NCBI GenBank assembly: GCA_947568835.1
Contig: OX387608.1
Location: forward strand, 9,400,001-9,464,000
Direction of reading: 5' to 3'
Length of the DNA: 64,000 nt
From: Protonemura montana
Lineage: Eukaryota > Arthropoda > Insecta > Plecoptera > Nemouridae
The notes under the pieces are model-generated. The model worked only from the letters and a program-made list of their open reading frames with translations. It had not been told where the DNA came from and did no database searches. The position numbers and the translations under genes are program-made. Shown one piece after another: positions 12,095-23,054 of the stretch (the stretch's first letter is position 1; each line of letters starts with the position of its first letter).

Positions 12095-15000
12095 CAATTG
12101 AATTCAAAAGCTGGTATTTTACAGAAAAATAAATTCTCCGCAAGATTCTAAAATTTGATAACAAAAACTCCGCTCCTTATTATTCGCAGAATCGAAATGG
12201 CATCGTTAATATTTGTAGTCGTATTTAGAAAGCGCGGATGTCCCCGCAAGGAATGCAAATAACACAATGGGAAACTCGAAGATGGTCTTTAAACATTCCC
12301 GTTTGCAAACGAAATGTCTCCTCTTGCAAAACTACCTCCGGCCGCGCTGGTATTTCAATCGGTTTATACAGATTCAAGCGAGCTTTCCCAAGCATTGATT
12401 CAGGCGACCTCCATCCACAATGCACTAGCGTAGCGTTGTGCGATAGATATCATCAAGCTATTGATCTGAAACGAGCACATATAAATTAAGAACCAAGCCC
12501 TCGACATTTAATTTCATTGCCACCCTCTAGGTCAGTGGCGGAACATCGTCACCGGGGACCAGGGGAAAATATTTCGTGATGCCTCCGCCTCTACCCCTCT
12601 TATAGGCATATATTGAAAAGGTACGACAACAATCCCTCAAAATAATTGAAAGGTGCATCTGTACTGAAAATTTTCTCGAACAAGCTATACGGATCGATCA
12701 GAGCAAATAAATTCGGCAAATTTATAGTCTCCCCCCCCTCCCCCCTAAATTCATCTGATGGTCAGAAGGTCGATTTGTATACTTTTAAGACATATTCATA
12801 TGGTTAACAAATCTTTATCAAAATAAATCTGCACATAATAATACTTTAAGGGCAAATTACAATTTGCAAGAAATAATACCGGGCTGTCAAAAAATAGTAT
12901 TTTCGCACATCCTGTTATATGAAAACTTTTCAAATAGTATCCGGCAAAACTAACTTAAAAAGACTCAAAACTCAGACTTAAAAAGACTTAACTAACTCAA
13001 AAAGATGCCTACATTTGCTGCTCGGTCTAGACCCGTCTCTCTAGGCGCCAGTTCCACTGCTGCTCCAGGCAACTTATTTATTCTGGATTTCGCCTGAATG
13101 CGTCTGAAAGTAGCTTTCATTTCTTTGTGTTGAGAAAATCAATTGGATGCGAAATGAGCAACGCCTGTATGATATTATCGAGTAGCCCTGGCTTATGCTA
13201 CTGTTGGAAATAAGCTTCGCTGTAGATTATTGAATGCATGTGCCTGACAGGCGAGGTAAGATGCTGGGTTTCTTTCATTCATTCATGGCTTGCTATCGAT
13301 CCACACACGAATGGACCAGCGCCAAAATGTACTGAAAAAGCCCTCGGATAGACAATCTCAAAAGTCTCAATCACAGCAAACTCTCAAGTGACAAAGTTTT
13401 TTTTATTTAGCCTCGATGACATCTCACTTTACAATCATTAGATTTTCTAAGTAATCAAACTAATTTATTTTTTATTTATTTTTATTAGAGTCTTAAAATT
13501 CCCATATTCTAGCTAGGGTATACCTTAAGTAGAATGTACAGACTAATTTATAAAATGAACAAGGTAAAATGAACAAAAATACAAAGTATAATTAATGATA
13601 GTACATAATAATAATAATAAAGTTAAAGATAAACATTTTTTATTACCTTATACAGTAATAGTCTATGCTAATGCTAGTCTAATGCTAACCATTTCTGGTA
13701 GATTTTCCCCAACACAAGCAAAAGCAAACACTGACCTCTAGACAGACTTTTCAGTTTGTTAAAATAACTTTCAGTAGCGCTTTTGCGTTCTGTTGATAAT
13801 TGCGTACCAAAAGAGGGTAGCACATGTGAACGAAAGACTTGAGGCCATTTGCCAGCTCCACGTCTGGAAACTTCATATACGATGCGCCGTAAGAAGTTTT
13901 TCTTGTAATTCAGTTAGAATACAAATGGTCTTTATCTTGTATTACCGATTTTATCGTCCTGTTTTCTACGTCCTACCCGTAACGAGTGTTTTAGTTGTGT
14001 CAGGGATAGGAGCCCACCTCTGGCTCTGTTTGCGCCCCTTCTCTTCTTTGGTAAATTTTTTTAGTACACATGCTTTTCACCGACGTCGCGTGTTTCTGTT
14101 GTTTTATCATGTACGCCAAGCTGAATACATGACTCATCCATAACATGGTGTCCGTGCATCCAATCCACAGATAAACATCCATGTAGAGACTGGTGCTCGA
14201 CACCAGAGTTTAAATATTTGATAGATCAAGTGAGGACTGCAAGTCAAGGCGAGTTGGGTTTTGCGGCGAGGTGTATGTTAAATCATGTTGGGGGGTTCCT
14301 CTTGAAAAGTTGATAAACCGTACGTTTCACTGATTTACAAAATTCAAATCGTGCCCATTATTTTCATTTCGAATGCCAAACAAATTAAATTAAGATCTTC
14401 ACTGCGTTTTTTTTTTCATTTTTAATCTTGCTAAGATCAAGACGAGGTCGAATAAATAGATATCAGTATCACCATTAGAAAACCGTCTGCCATTTCAATT
14501 TTTTTCTCTTAGATTTGAACTACCAGCCAACGTTGCCATTGTTCGTATGCGTTTTCACTGCATTTGTTCAATAATTGAACTACAGTAGGTACTTGACGGC
14601 CGGCATCGCAAAATGCGTAACAGTCTCACAAAAGTTCGTTTCGTGAAAAATGAAAATGGCTTTCATGTCCGTACTTGCCCACTCCATCCTGCACCGAGCA
14701 TTACCCGGCTCAGTGCAGGAAACTCCCCACGTGATTGATGCCCCCCGACCGATGCATTACACGAACGTGGAAAAGATGGATTGCTGGTTTGCCGACATGA
14801 AAAAGGGCGCGGGGCAAAAGGTACCGATCGCCACGAAACGCTACATTACAATTAAGTCGGAAAGCTCGACAGCAATTCCACCGGCTGTCACTCCAGATTT
14901 TGCCCGGGAAATGAGCGATGCGAGCGGGACATATTTGCCGCGGGTGGCTTGCAATGCCATTTGCGGTACACCACCAAATTAGAGACCCAAGAAATCTCGG

Positions 15001-15582
15001 TTGTGTGACGGAAGATGGCGCTGGAAACCTGCATGACGTTTGTGAATTAGGTCCCGGAATAGGATTACGGCTAACGATGGACCGAGTCGCAAGTTTTAAC
15101 ATTTTGGATTGTTAGTTGGCGCACTACACAGAGTCAAGTGACAGAAACAGAGTACTGTCGACACAACTCTGACATTCCTGGAATTAAATGTCATTCCCGG
15201 TTTTCTAGCATAACGAGCGAGCGTCGTAGAGACTAAGTAAACGTGTAATGACTTTCTTCTACCAGCCTGAGGTCGAGGGAGTCCTTTCAAAACAGGAATC
15301 CTGTCGCCATTTTGTGCACTGTAGGAGCTTTGCCATTTGAAACGCCTAACGATGGGATGGATTTCTTAGAAGAAAGTGAGTCTTCAAGAAACCGGGTGAT
15401 TTCTTTTGACTCCATTGAAGCTTTTTTTTCCACATACATAGGTAATTGCCAGGTCAGCGATTTTGAAAAATATTTCTCGCTTGATCGAAAATTGTGTCGG
15501 CCTCCGATAAGAAAATGGAAAAGTACGGCAAAACCCCACCTGAGGCCATCAGTATATAATCTCTCTTCCTCCCCTCCCCCAG
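12095..15582. other. No firm gene; AT-rich part and a GC-richer block
   Basis: 12725-12745 is C-rich. 13590-13620 has an (AAT)n tract. 14650-15110 is GC-richer and open on both strands (up to 130 codons on minus, 110 on plus), but neither product looks like a known protein and no clean splice sites frame it. Confidence 0.4.
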
Positions 15583-15780
15583 CACCTGAATCATGATCCG
15601 GTAATCAGTGAGCGTCACGACATCGCGCGCTACGACGCGGCTTCCCAAACTACCACAGATTTCTCAAACCCGACTCGACGTCACGAACGACACCGGCGAC
15701 GTCATCAACTCGAAGACGACGTCATAAGTTTCGTGTCGACGCCGCGGCAATCAACCGACGGTAGCGCCACGACGCAATAA
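15583..15780 (+). CDS. Possible terminal coding exon of an unidentified gene
   Basis: A strong pyrimidine tract (about 15561-15580, CT only) ends in AG at 15581-15582. It is followed by 65 open codons and TAA; the other two frames stop within four codons. The segment is CpG-rich, like the proven exons here and unlike its flanks. The peptide, starting HLNHDPVISERHDIARYD, is basic (TRRHERHRRRHQ) and ends STPRQSTDGSATTQ, resembling a cytoplasmic tail. AATAAA overlaps the stop and could serve as a polyadenylation signal. I do not recognise the protein and no upstream plus-strand exon was identified. It lies inside or beside the prohormone-3 gene on the opposite strand. Confidence 0.3.
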   Translation, partial: HLNHDPVISERHDIARYDAASQTTTDFSNPTRRHERHRRRHQLEDDVISFVSTPRQSTDGSATTQ

Positions 15781-16499
15781 ATATTTCATTCGCGTGGCGT
15801 GGCTTTCATGTGATATCCGCACACAAGCTCTCTAGGAATGGAATTCCGTCGAAACTTGAGTAGAGTAAATAGTGCACGGCATTCAATTCGACTTGCAAAC
15901 CGTTCATTTATTTAGCATTTAGGGTCGTGGGAACTAACTGGAAATTCCACTGGTCGTTCTTAAAGGCGCTTTGCACCTTGTAAAACTATTTCGAGTATAC
16001 TTTGCTATGCTTGTCTGTGATTTATCCATGAGGTCGTCGTGAAACGTCTACCGTACATTTGGACCGTGATTCCTGTAAGCAACAACCTTATGACATAAAA
16101 ATTTAAATTCTGTGGCAATTATTCCCTTGTCGTATACAGTGATTGAGAAAGGATAAGGCCATCCATCATGACATCTTGAAAAACAAATTGATTCCATTTC
16201 GGAATGTCAAATCGGGCATAACTCTCCCGAATACGCTTTGGTCTGCCATCTATTCAAAATGCTTGGCAACATTGAAACATATATCAGAATCCTAAAAAGC
16301 AAGTTGACTGACCTGCACCGAATTGGCCATCATGTCGGAACCGAGCGTACCCCCTTCTCGGGACCTCATCAACATTCATCAACATGCCAAACCCTGGAGA
16401 CATCATTAACGCAGTACGTCAAAGTCACATCCCTAGGCGGTCAGGGTGCTGTCGGGCACCTCGGCCTCCACTTAAAGTGACTCACGACGGACATCCTAC
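15781..16499. other. Prohormone-3 intron 1, near part
   Basis: Sequence downstream (minus strand) of the prohormone-3 donor at 16499. No further exon of that gene was recognised. Confidence 0.5.
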
Positions 16500-16667
16500 C
16501 TGTAGTAGCGGACTGTTGCGATAGCTGCTGTAACCGCCTTGGCCACCGTAGCCTAGGTTAGACAGCATCTCGGGGGAGAACCGATTGAAGAGGCCGCCCC
16601 ACGCCACGGTAGGATGTGCCACGGCCAACACCAGCACCAAACCCAGTGCACATGTGAACATCTTCAT
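16500..16667 (-). CDS. Prohormone-3 (ITG-like neuropeptide precursor), first coding exon, partial
   Basis: Fifty-six codons starting ATGAAGATG. The second in-frame ATG is two codons on; the first is chosen because it lies 12 nt inside the exon (exon starts 16679 after acceptor ctctttgcag). Residues 1-22 form a signal peptide rich in Leu/Val/Ala. The mature start carries FNRFSPEMLSNLGYG and a Gly/Tyr-rich stretch. The exon ends CTACAG|GTAGGA, phase 0. Known: insect prohormone-3/ITG-like precursors begin with a signal peptide and a near-identical WGGLFNRF.PEMLSNLGYGG block, then a cysteine-rich part and an ITG peptide. Those later exons were not found between here and the left edge, so intron 1 probably exceeds 16 kb. 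Inferred role: neuropeptide precursor processed in neurosecretory cells. The match is from memory of the family; no search was run. Confidence 0.75.
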
Positions 16668-16679
16668 TCTCGGTGGATG

Positions 16680-17656
16680 CTGCAAAGAGACGATGACATG
16701 GGGGCGTTAAGATGATATTGATGCAAGGGTGGTCACTCACTACTTTGATTCTTGTTTAATGGCCCGGGAAATCTAACTATAGGCAGCAGTTATTTGCAAG
16801 ACTTTTTTGACCTTGTGAAATCTGGTTTAAATTTCAAATTCTTGCAGTGCGACTAGTATTTTTTAACTAAGAACATTAATAATACAATATTTGACCATAT
16901 TTGTGGGTCTGCATATATTAAAAAAGTGACTGTGTATCCATGCAGTCTTTTTTCGCACGTGTGCCCATTGAGATATTTTCATTTACTTTTTTAAGTCCAC
17001 GCATAGACTTTTTTTGTTTTGGTCCTTTAATTCACAACCATACCTTTTTTACCGATTATTATTTCAACTGTCGGAGGAACATAAACAATCTTTGTGCACC
17101 AGAGGAACTATTTTCTGTGAAAAGCACTAACGTCCCGGTATTTTTGTCCATCCGGGACAGCAGAAACAAGAGTTCTGACTTTCCATGGTTGGTTAAACCA
17201 TATTCCTGATTTTACTGAAGCAAGTAACGTTTAACAAGAAACGTTTTAGCCATTGTCGACGACCGCGGGATGGAAGAGGTTCCGACGGCTTCCCAAGCCG
17301 TCTGTCGTTTTCCTCCTACCTTTGCTTCTACCACTTCTACTCTATATTAATGAGCAACGCCGACAAGAACGGTAACTACATTTCATATTGGCCGTCTCGA
17401 CTAATTTTCCGAGCAATCAAGGTTGGGAATCTGTATAAAGCTTCCCTGAAAATTCGTGGTAAGCTTGTTTCGATTGGCATTTGGCACAACGAATTTCGGA
17501 GGTTGCTCGTTTGAAACTGACAAAAGAACGTAAGCTTCATCGTTACTGGAATCATAGTTACTTGTTTTCTCTCATTTGATTAACAAAAAAAAAAAAAAAA
17601 AAATGTGATTTCTTCGCAGCGTGTCAAAACGACTTGCTTCTCTTCACTTCTGTATT
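16680..17656. other. Upstream of prohormone-3 coding exon
   Basis: Intron or promoter sequence 5' of the coding exon. The acceptor at 16680-16681 implies it is intronic. Nothing else recognised. Confidence 0.5.
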
Positions 17657-18040
17657 ACCGTAGCGCTAATGTTAAAATAAATTGGCGAAATATGGCCGCC
17701 AAACGACTGCTTTACCGACAAAAATGGAGGATGATGCCAGCGGGAATCACCGTCATTTTGAGTGTTAAGTAATTTCACTTCATTATTTCATCGAGATTAC
17801 TCGCATTTTAGACTGGTTTGCGCCCAATGCATCTTTTATAATGCTAACCTTAATCACTAATACACATTTATCGGTGTTTTGAGTCGTAATTATTGAATTT
17901 TAGCGGATTGTTAATAAGAAAAGCGTACGCGCCGAAGGGTATCTTCCTCCGTTTCCACATATATTGCCGGCTCGTTTGCTAAAACTAAATTTCCGAGCAA
18001 TTCACCACAGATAACGGTTTATTCTCTTTATAAACCATTT
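17657..18040 (+). mobile_element. MITE family A
   Basis: Blocks in family order: GCGCTAATGTTAA, ATATGGCCGCC, TTTACCGACAAAAATGGAGG, GAGTGTTAAG, GTTTTGAGTCGTAATTATTG, GCCGGCTCGTTTGCT, then a decayed right end. Confidence 0.75.
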
Positions 18041-19794
18041 AAGGTGTGAGCAGGTGTGATTTTATTTTCAGCGAGTGGTGACGAGTGACGTGTTGACGAA
18101 CTGGGGCAGACATTTGGTCTCTAAGGTGCTAAAGACAACCCCCCTTTACATCTCAAAGTCTGACAAGCTTTACACCAACGATGGGAAAATGTGCTCTGAC
18201 AGCAAATGTAGCTACCAATTGAATTTTAAATCTGCCTTTTTCATCAATTTTTTCCCCAAAAATGTAGCTCATGAGGATGTTACATTTTAGCATAATACAC
18301 CTTTCTGTAATAAAGTTAGCTCGTTCTAATTAAAAATATTCTTTTGACGTGCTTTGCATGGTTAAAACCGGTGGCAAAGTCCACTGCTCAGCAAGATTAA
18401 TTCCATTTAGAAATCCAACCATGCAAACAAGGTGTCAGCACTAGTTCACAATTTTTCCGGTGACGCCCGCACCCCTATTACCCACTGACACACAATTACC
18501 CGATGCGTGCACAACGCGCGCTTTTCATGCGTAGATGCGTAACCTGTTGGCGACGTGCGTGAGCGGCGGCCATTGATTGGACAGCTGGCTTGATGATGGA
18601 ATCTGTCATAACCAGAGGCAGGTATCGAATGGGCAGTGGATGAATGTAGTTTGTTGTTTTTTTGCCCCACATGCGCGGAAATGGAATTGAATGTGATGTA
18701 AAGTGAATTTTTTCGTTTTTAATATTTGAAAATTCAATTTAATTCTAAAAGCGTCCGCAATACACTTACCGATGTTTGTTTATATTTTTTTTAACAATTA
18801 ATGCGAAATATTAATTGTTTTTCTAGGAATTTTCCATTCGACTATTAAAAAAACGTTCTCGGCTTCAATTATTATTTTTAATGCAGTTTAGAACGTATTC
18901 ATTTTCGTCCACATTTTAATTTTTTCAAACGAGTTTTTGTGTTTTTCCTCCTCACCCCAGACACCTACCCACCAACTTTTCGTCCCACCTCCATTGTGGA
19001 TGAACCATGCCCACGAGTGGGGAGACATAATTCACTTTAACAATTTGACAAAATTCATCTACCTCGCTCTGCACAGCGGAGAGCTCAATTTCCACCAAAG
19101 GCAAATCCCATTATTGGTGAATACATATCGTATTTCAAAAAAATTACCATAATATACTCTCACCTCGCTTAAGTTTGTGCCCAAATTTTCCTCTCCAGGC
19201 AAAATTTTATTCAAGGAAAGTGGACCTTTTGTCGCTCCCCGCAAACAAGCATGCTATTGTTGCTAATTGCATGTTTGCTCTTGTTTGCTTTAGGTTAGCT
19301 GTCGCATGCTTTTGAGAACTTGCATGGTAATCGTCACCGATATCCAAAAGGCTCAGCTGGATTCATTTGATCAGTAAATATGTCAGAAAGAAACCAGCAC
19401 CAGGATTGATCGGTTATTCTTGAGTACATTGGCTTCGGTAAGACTATTTTTAGATTCCTTTTAGGCAAAGTAAAACTCAGTTAAGTTCCGGCAAGGTACA
19501 CCCCTTGCACATTGCCAAACACGATATTTCGGCCTAGTATGAGCATCAGTGCAAACTTCAGTTATAAAACTTCAAAAATTTCTGAAGATATCGGCGCCAA
19601 CGCTGACAAAAAGTCAACTTTTTAGGTCCTTTTTAGGACCGCAAGTCAATCTCAAAAGAGCAAAACCGTTAAAAACACAAAAAATATCTCTTTTACTTCC
19701 ACCGAATTATTAAGCATACAAAACGATTTGCCATTTCGAAACAAGGTTCTCAGCTACTGATTGAAAAAATATATTCCCTCACTTTGACAGGTTA

Positions 19795-19893
19795 CGTTCA
19801 TCATCATCATCACTCACTTATTCACCGACGTCATAAGTTCAATGTTACATGACCCTTTGTCAAAACAGTGCACCATTAAAAACACAAATCAAC
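19795..19893 (+). mobile_element. 5S-headed SINE, 3' tail only
   Basis: Matches only the last 100 bp of full copies: GTTACGTTCATCATCATC, CACTTATTCACCGACGTC and TGTCAAAACAGTGCACC. The 5' part is missing, as with 5'-truncated retrotransposition. Confidence 0.7.
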
Positions 19894-20087
19894 ACATAAA
19901 TTTCTTAGCAGAGACCGAAACATGACCTCTTCCTTCTTGTAATTACATTAATTAATCATTACTTGTACGCTGAGCGCGAAACAAGCGTCCTGATTGTGAA
20001 ATTCAACTCCAGAAATATAGTCAATTGTTCACCCATACGTGTAGAAATTCATGTATTTTGTAATTTTGGTGTCGACTGACTCCCTAT

Positions 20088-20103
20088 GGGGGGGGGGGGG
20101 GGG
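20088..20103 (+). repeat. G16 run
   Basis: Sixteen consecutive G after TCCCTAT, in otherwise ordinary sequence. Confidence 0.95.
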
Positions 20104-20994
20104 CCGATGTCGGCAATAGATCATCGATAGCCCTTTGTCCACGACCCGACGATCCCGAAGTAATTGGCACTGTAGACTATCTTTTACACTAGACACACCA
20201 CTTTTTTTGTCCCACGACACCCACGTATAGAGAAAGAGAGCAATTACCACCGCTCCAGTAACTAGATAAAGCTATAGAGTGCAACAAGAGAGGGTGGATC
20301 TCCTTTTCCGAAAAGACAATAGGTTAAAAGTTAGCCATTGTCGATGGGTAGACTCGAACATTTTTTCTTTTTTACCTCTAGGCTCGCGTGTAGAGATGTG
20401 TTTTTTTTTCTTTCTAAAACAAAGAAAAGAACTTTCCTTTTAAGATCTAGTTCTTTTTCTCGCCGAGTCGTGTTCTTTGGCTAGCGCTAAAGTCGCTTAC
20501 ACACTTAAAAGTCGTACAGTTCTGTGTTTCTTTTGTCTTGAATACAATTATTAAATACGGACGGGTCTTCGGCAGTCGGCTTCTTTCAGCTCCAATAATC
20601 GTTGCCGTTGTGCAAAGTTTTCCTCGCTTTTCTTTTTAATTTGCGCGAGTCGACGCCGCGTGGCCGTTGGCAATTTCCCGAGTGCCCGATGTTAACTTTT
20701 TGAGGTTTTCCGGACGCACGGTGTGCGGGGCGACGATACGGCGGCTATTTTCTTTGAAGGAAATGCGTGCGACTTTCTGAACTTCTTATGAGAATAATGA
20801 TTTTCTTGAGACTTTTGATATGGCAATGACCAGAAAATGCATTTTTTATGGTTTGCGACGAGCTTAAATAAAGATGTAGATATATATCCAAGTTGTGCTT
20901 AACACTTATTGAATGATGCACTGTTTTGACAACAGGCCTTATGATGTTGCTGAATAAGTGTATATTAATGAGGATAATGATGAACCTAAAATAA

Positions 20995-21400
20995 TCTGGA
21001 ATAGAGAAGGAGAAACCCTTCGCTCCTATCGAAGAGTTCCAATGGGCCTACAGGCTTAACGTCGCTTCCGAAGGACGGTACAACACGAACAACAGGATTT
21101 CTCCACAAATCCATGCTGTCGAGAGTTTGATAAGCAAGGCGAATGAAAGTTATTTTACTAACTTTCATCCCTCCAACCTTTCTCCCGAACAGTGCTAGTC
21201 ATTTGTATGATGGTCACCCATCCAATACCGTACTCAGCGCGTTGGGTTTCTCCTACCCCTTCTAGGCAAGGTTAGGTGCATTATCATCCTCATCATCAAC
21301 CACTCATTCACCGACGCCATTAGACTAGTGCCGCATGGCCAGATGTCAAAACAGCGCGTCTTTAAACACCAAAAATCACCACACATCAATCTAGTGCGTT
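20995..21400. mobile_element. 5S-headed SINE with inverted 5' part
   Basis: Bases 20995-21249 match the head and middle of the SINE on the minus strand, from the 5S motif at about 21245 down to the CTCTTCGATAGGAGC block. Bases 21250-21400 match the 3' tail on the plus strand (CTTCTAGGCAAGGTTAGG to CGCGTCTTTAAACACC). The two parts together make one element with its 5' portion flipped. Confidence 0.85.
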
Positions 21401-22039
21401 TGGTCTTGACGGGAATTTAGTTTGGACGGTTTTGGCGATTTTAGTTTGGCAAGAAGTCGCGAAAATTAATTTTTTGAGAGTAAAGCGATGTCTAAGTTTT
21501 AAGAACGAGTTTACCAACCCTAGAAAAATCCCACCCTGGGCGACCGCCATAATGGCTTGTGCCTAAATCCAAGCGGGTAGCATAAATTTTGAGGTAATGG
21601 TCTTTCTTCGCGATAGCAGCAGTTGGTACCAGCTATCGTTAAGTCAGTGTCGCAACAAAGGACTTTGACGTTGCTCTGAGAGAACGTCGACGGCGTCGTG
21701 CATGGACTATTTCTGAATAACAACTAGGGTAGTTTAGTTTGTAAAGTAAAGTTTCAGTTGAGTGTAGACAAGTGGAAAGTTTTGGTACAGGTGTGTTATT
21801 ATTAGGTTTTTGGTAATGTCTACTTTCTCATATGTTAAGACATGGAAACTGCAGTGATAAAGCTAAGACTACATTTTGCTAAGAAAATACGCACCAAAAT
21901 GTTATGGAAGATCGCTTATTTGGCTAGAAAGCATAATTCGCGTTAGACATCAATTAGGTTAAGAGCGAATCAGAATTTGCTAGTCATAACAAACGGCCAG
22001 TTTTACAACCTCCTGTTAAAAAATAATTGCGATTTATAT

Positions 22040-22215
22040 AATCAAACTTTTCTGAGTAGGTAATTTTCATTGCCAATTTTAAAACTAAAATTACCATCAA
22101 GGTTGAAGCACGTGAGATTCATAGGACGATATAACTTTTGGTAGCCATGGAGATGCTGAGATCGCCGGACAAAGCTTCTTAATTCTGTTTTCTTAAGTTC
22201 AGGCATATAGAATCG
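22040..22215 (+). repeat. Single copy of the 114-bp repeat unit
   Basis: Shares AATTTTCATTGCCAA, GTAGCCATGGAGATGCTGAG and AGCTTCTTAATTCTGTTTTC with the tandem array at 35.1-35.5 kb, including about 60 bp upstream of the first unit there. Confidence 0.75.
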
Positions 22216-22559
22216 TCTTTATGAAGAAAAAAAGATCTGGTACAGCCCATCACAGCCAAAGACAGGTTTAATTTTTTTGTTTCAGGCAAAAATGTACTGG
22301 CAATTTATTCGGGGGTTTAAATCCTGAAAATACAGCTGAATTCTGAATGAATAATAATCTGCAAATAATACCCGAAAGTATTGTGATTGTTATGCTAGCA
22401 CCTTTGGCTAGCACTTTAAATTCTCCAGTAACTTTTCCTCCATTCTGTGTATTTATACATTACAAATAAGACTCGAGGCCATTATTAAAGCGGCAAATCG
22501 TTTCCGAGCCTGCAATCGTAGCCTGGACGGGGTGGTTAATTTACTTTCCTCTCACTAAA

Positions 22560-23054
22560 ATGTTCCTAAAGAATGGACGTTGGTATACCTACTGTTCACA
22601 CAACAGATTATGCAATATCGACCGCATGCTCGGCGGCCAACAGAGAGCACACGGGCTCCCCTATGTACTGCTACGCAGACCCGAATTGTGCCACGCCAGT
22701 GTGGAACTTACCAGTGGCGTCGGTAACAGCAAGGTTTGCAGACTAATTCCGCTTTCGACTGACCAGAGCAGTCTGGAAACTTGCTTGATAATGTCATGCT
22801 CTCCACCGGATTTGCAATGGTTCGTTACGAGAACGCTCCTACCCGAAAACGTGATCACTAGCTGTCAGTGTGTTTTTAATTGCATTGTCAAAATTCCCGG
22901 GGTGATAAAAATGCACCGGGAAATCTTGCGCGCCTTTCAACAACACCTCTGCTGTCACGATAAGACTAAAAACGACTCAAATTCTGGAAACCCCTCAAGA
23001 AATTGGCTAAAAACAGACCCTATCGACTCCCCCATTACACATCATGGCCTTTAA
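22560..23054 (+). CDS. Hypothetical 164-residue ORF, unrecognised
   Basis: This is the longest ATG-to-stop frame outside the protease gene. The protein starts MFLKNGRWYTYCSHN and is cysteine-containing (about nine Cys), with no signal peptide, transmembrane segment or motif I recognise. Base composition rises in GC from about 22600 to 22870. The opposite strand also holds an open frame (22661-22858) ending at a good donor (CCACTG|GTAAGT, intron side from 22712 downward), so the coding strand, if any, is uncertain. A chance ORF or a relic is as likely as a gene. Confidence 0.15.
   Translation: MFLKNGRWYTYCSHNRLCNIDRMLGGQQRAHGLPYVLLRRPELCHASVELTSGVGNSKVCRLIPLSTDQSSLETCLIMSCSPPDLQWFVTRTLLPENVITSCQCVFNCIVKIPGVIKMHREILRAFQQHLCCHDKTKNDSNSGNPSRNWLKTDPIDSPITHHGL

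Larger units (their letters stand above)
18041..20994. other. Non-coding with CpG-rich patch
   Basis: Contains the SINE tail (19795-19893), the G16 run, and a CpG-richer patch at about 20560-20770 with no open frame. The patch might be regulatory. Confidence 0.4.

Noticed and set aside
13751-13909. Minus-strand frame near an AT-rich, (AAT)n-containing 3'-like region, considered as a LINE C-terminus
   Set aside because: Two overlapping minus frames are equally open and neither shows reverse-transcriptase motifs; too short to support.
14650-15102. 110- and 130-codon frames on opposite strands
   Set aside because: GC-richer composition explains openness on both strands; no known domain, no convincing splice sites, start codons arbitrary.
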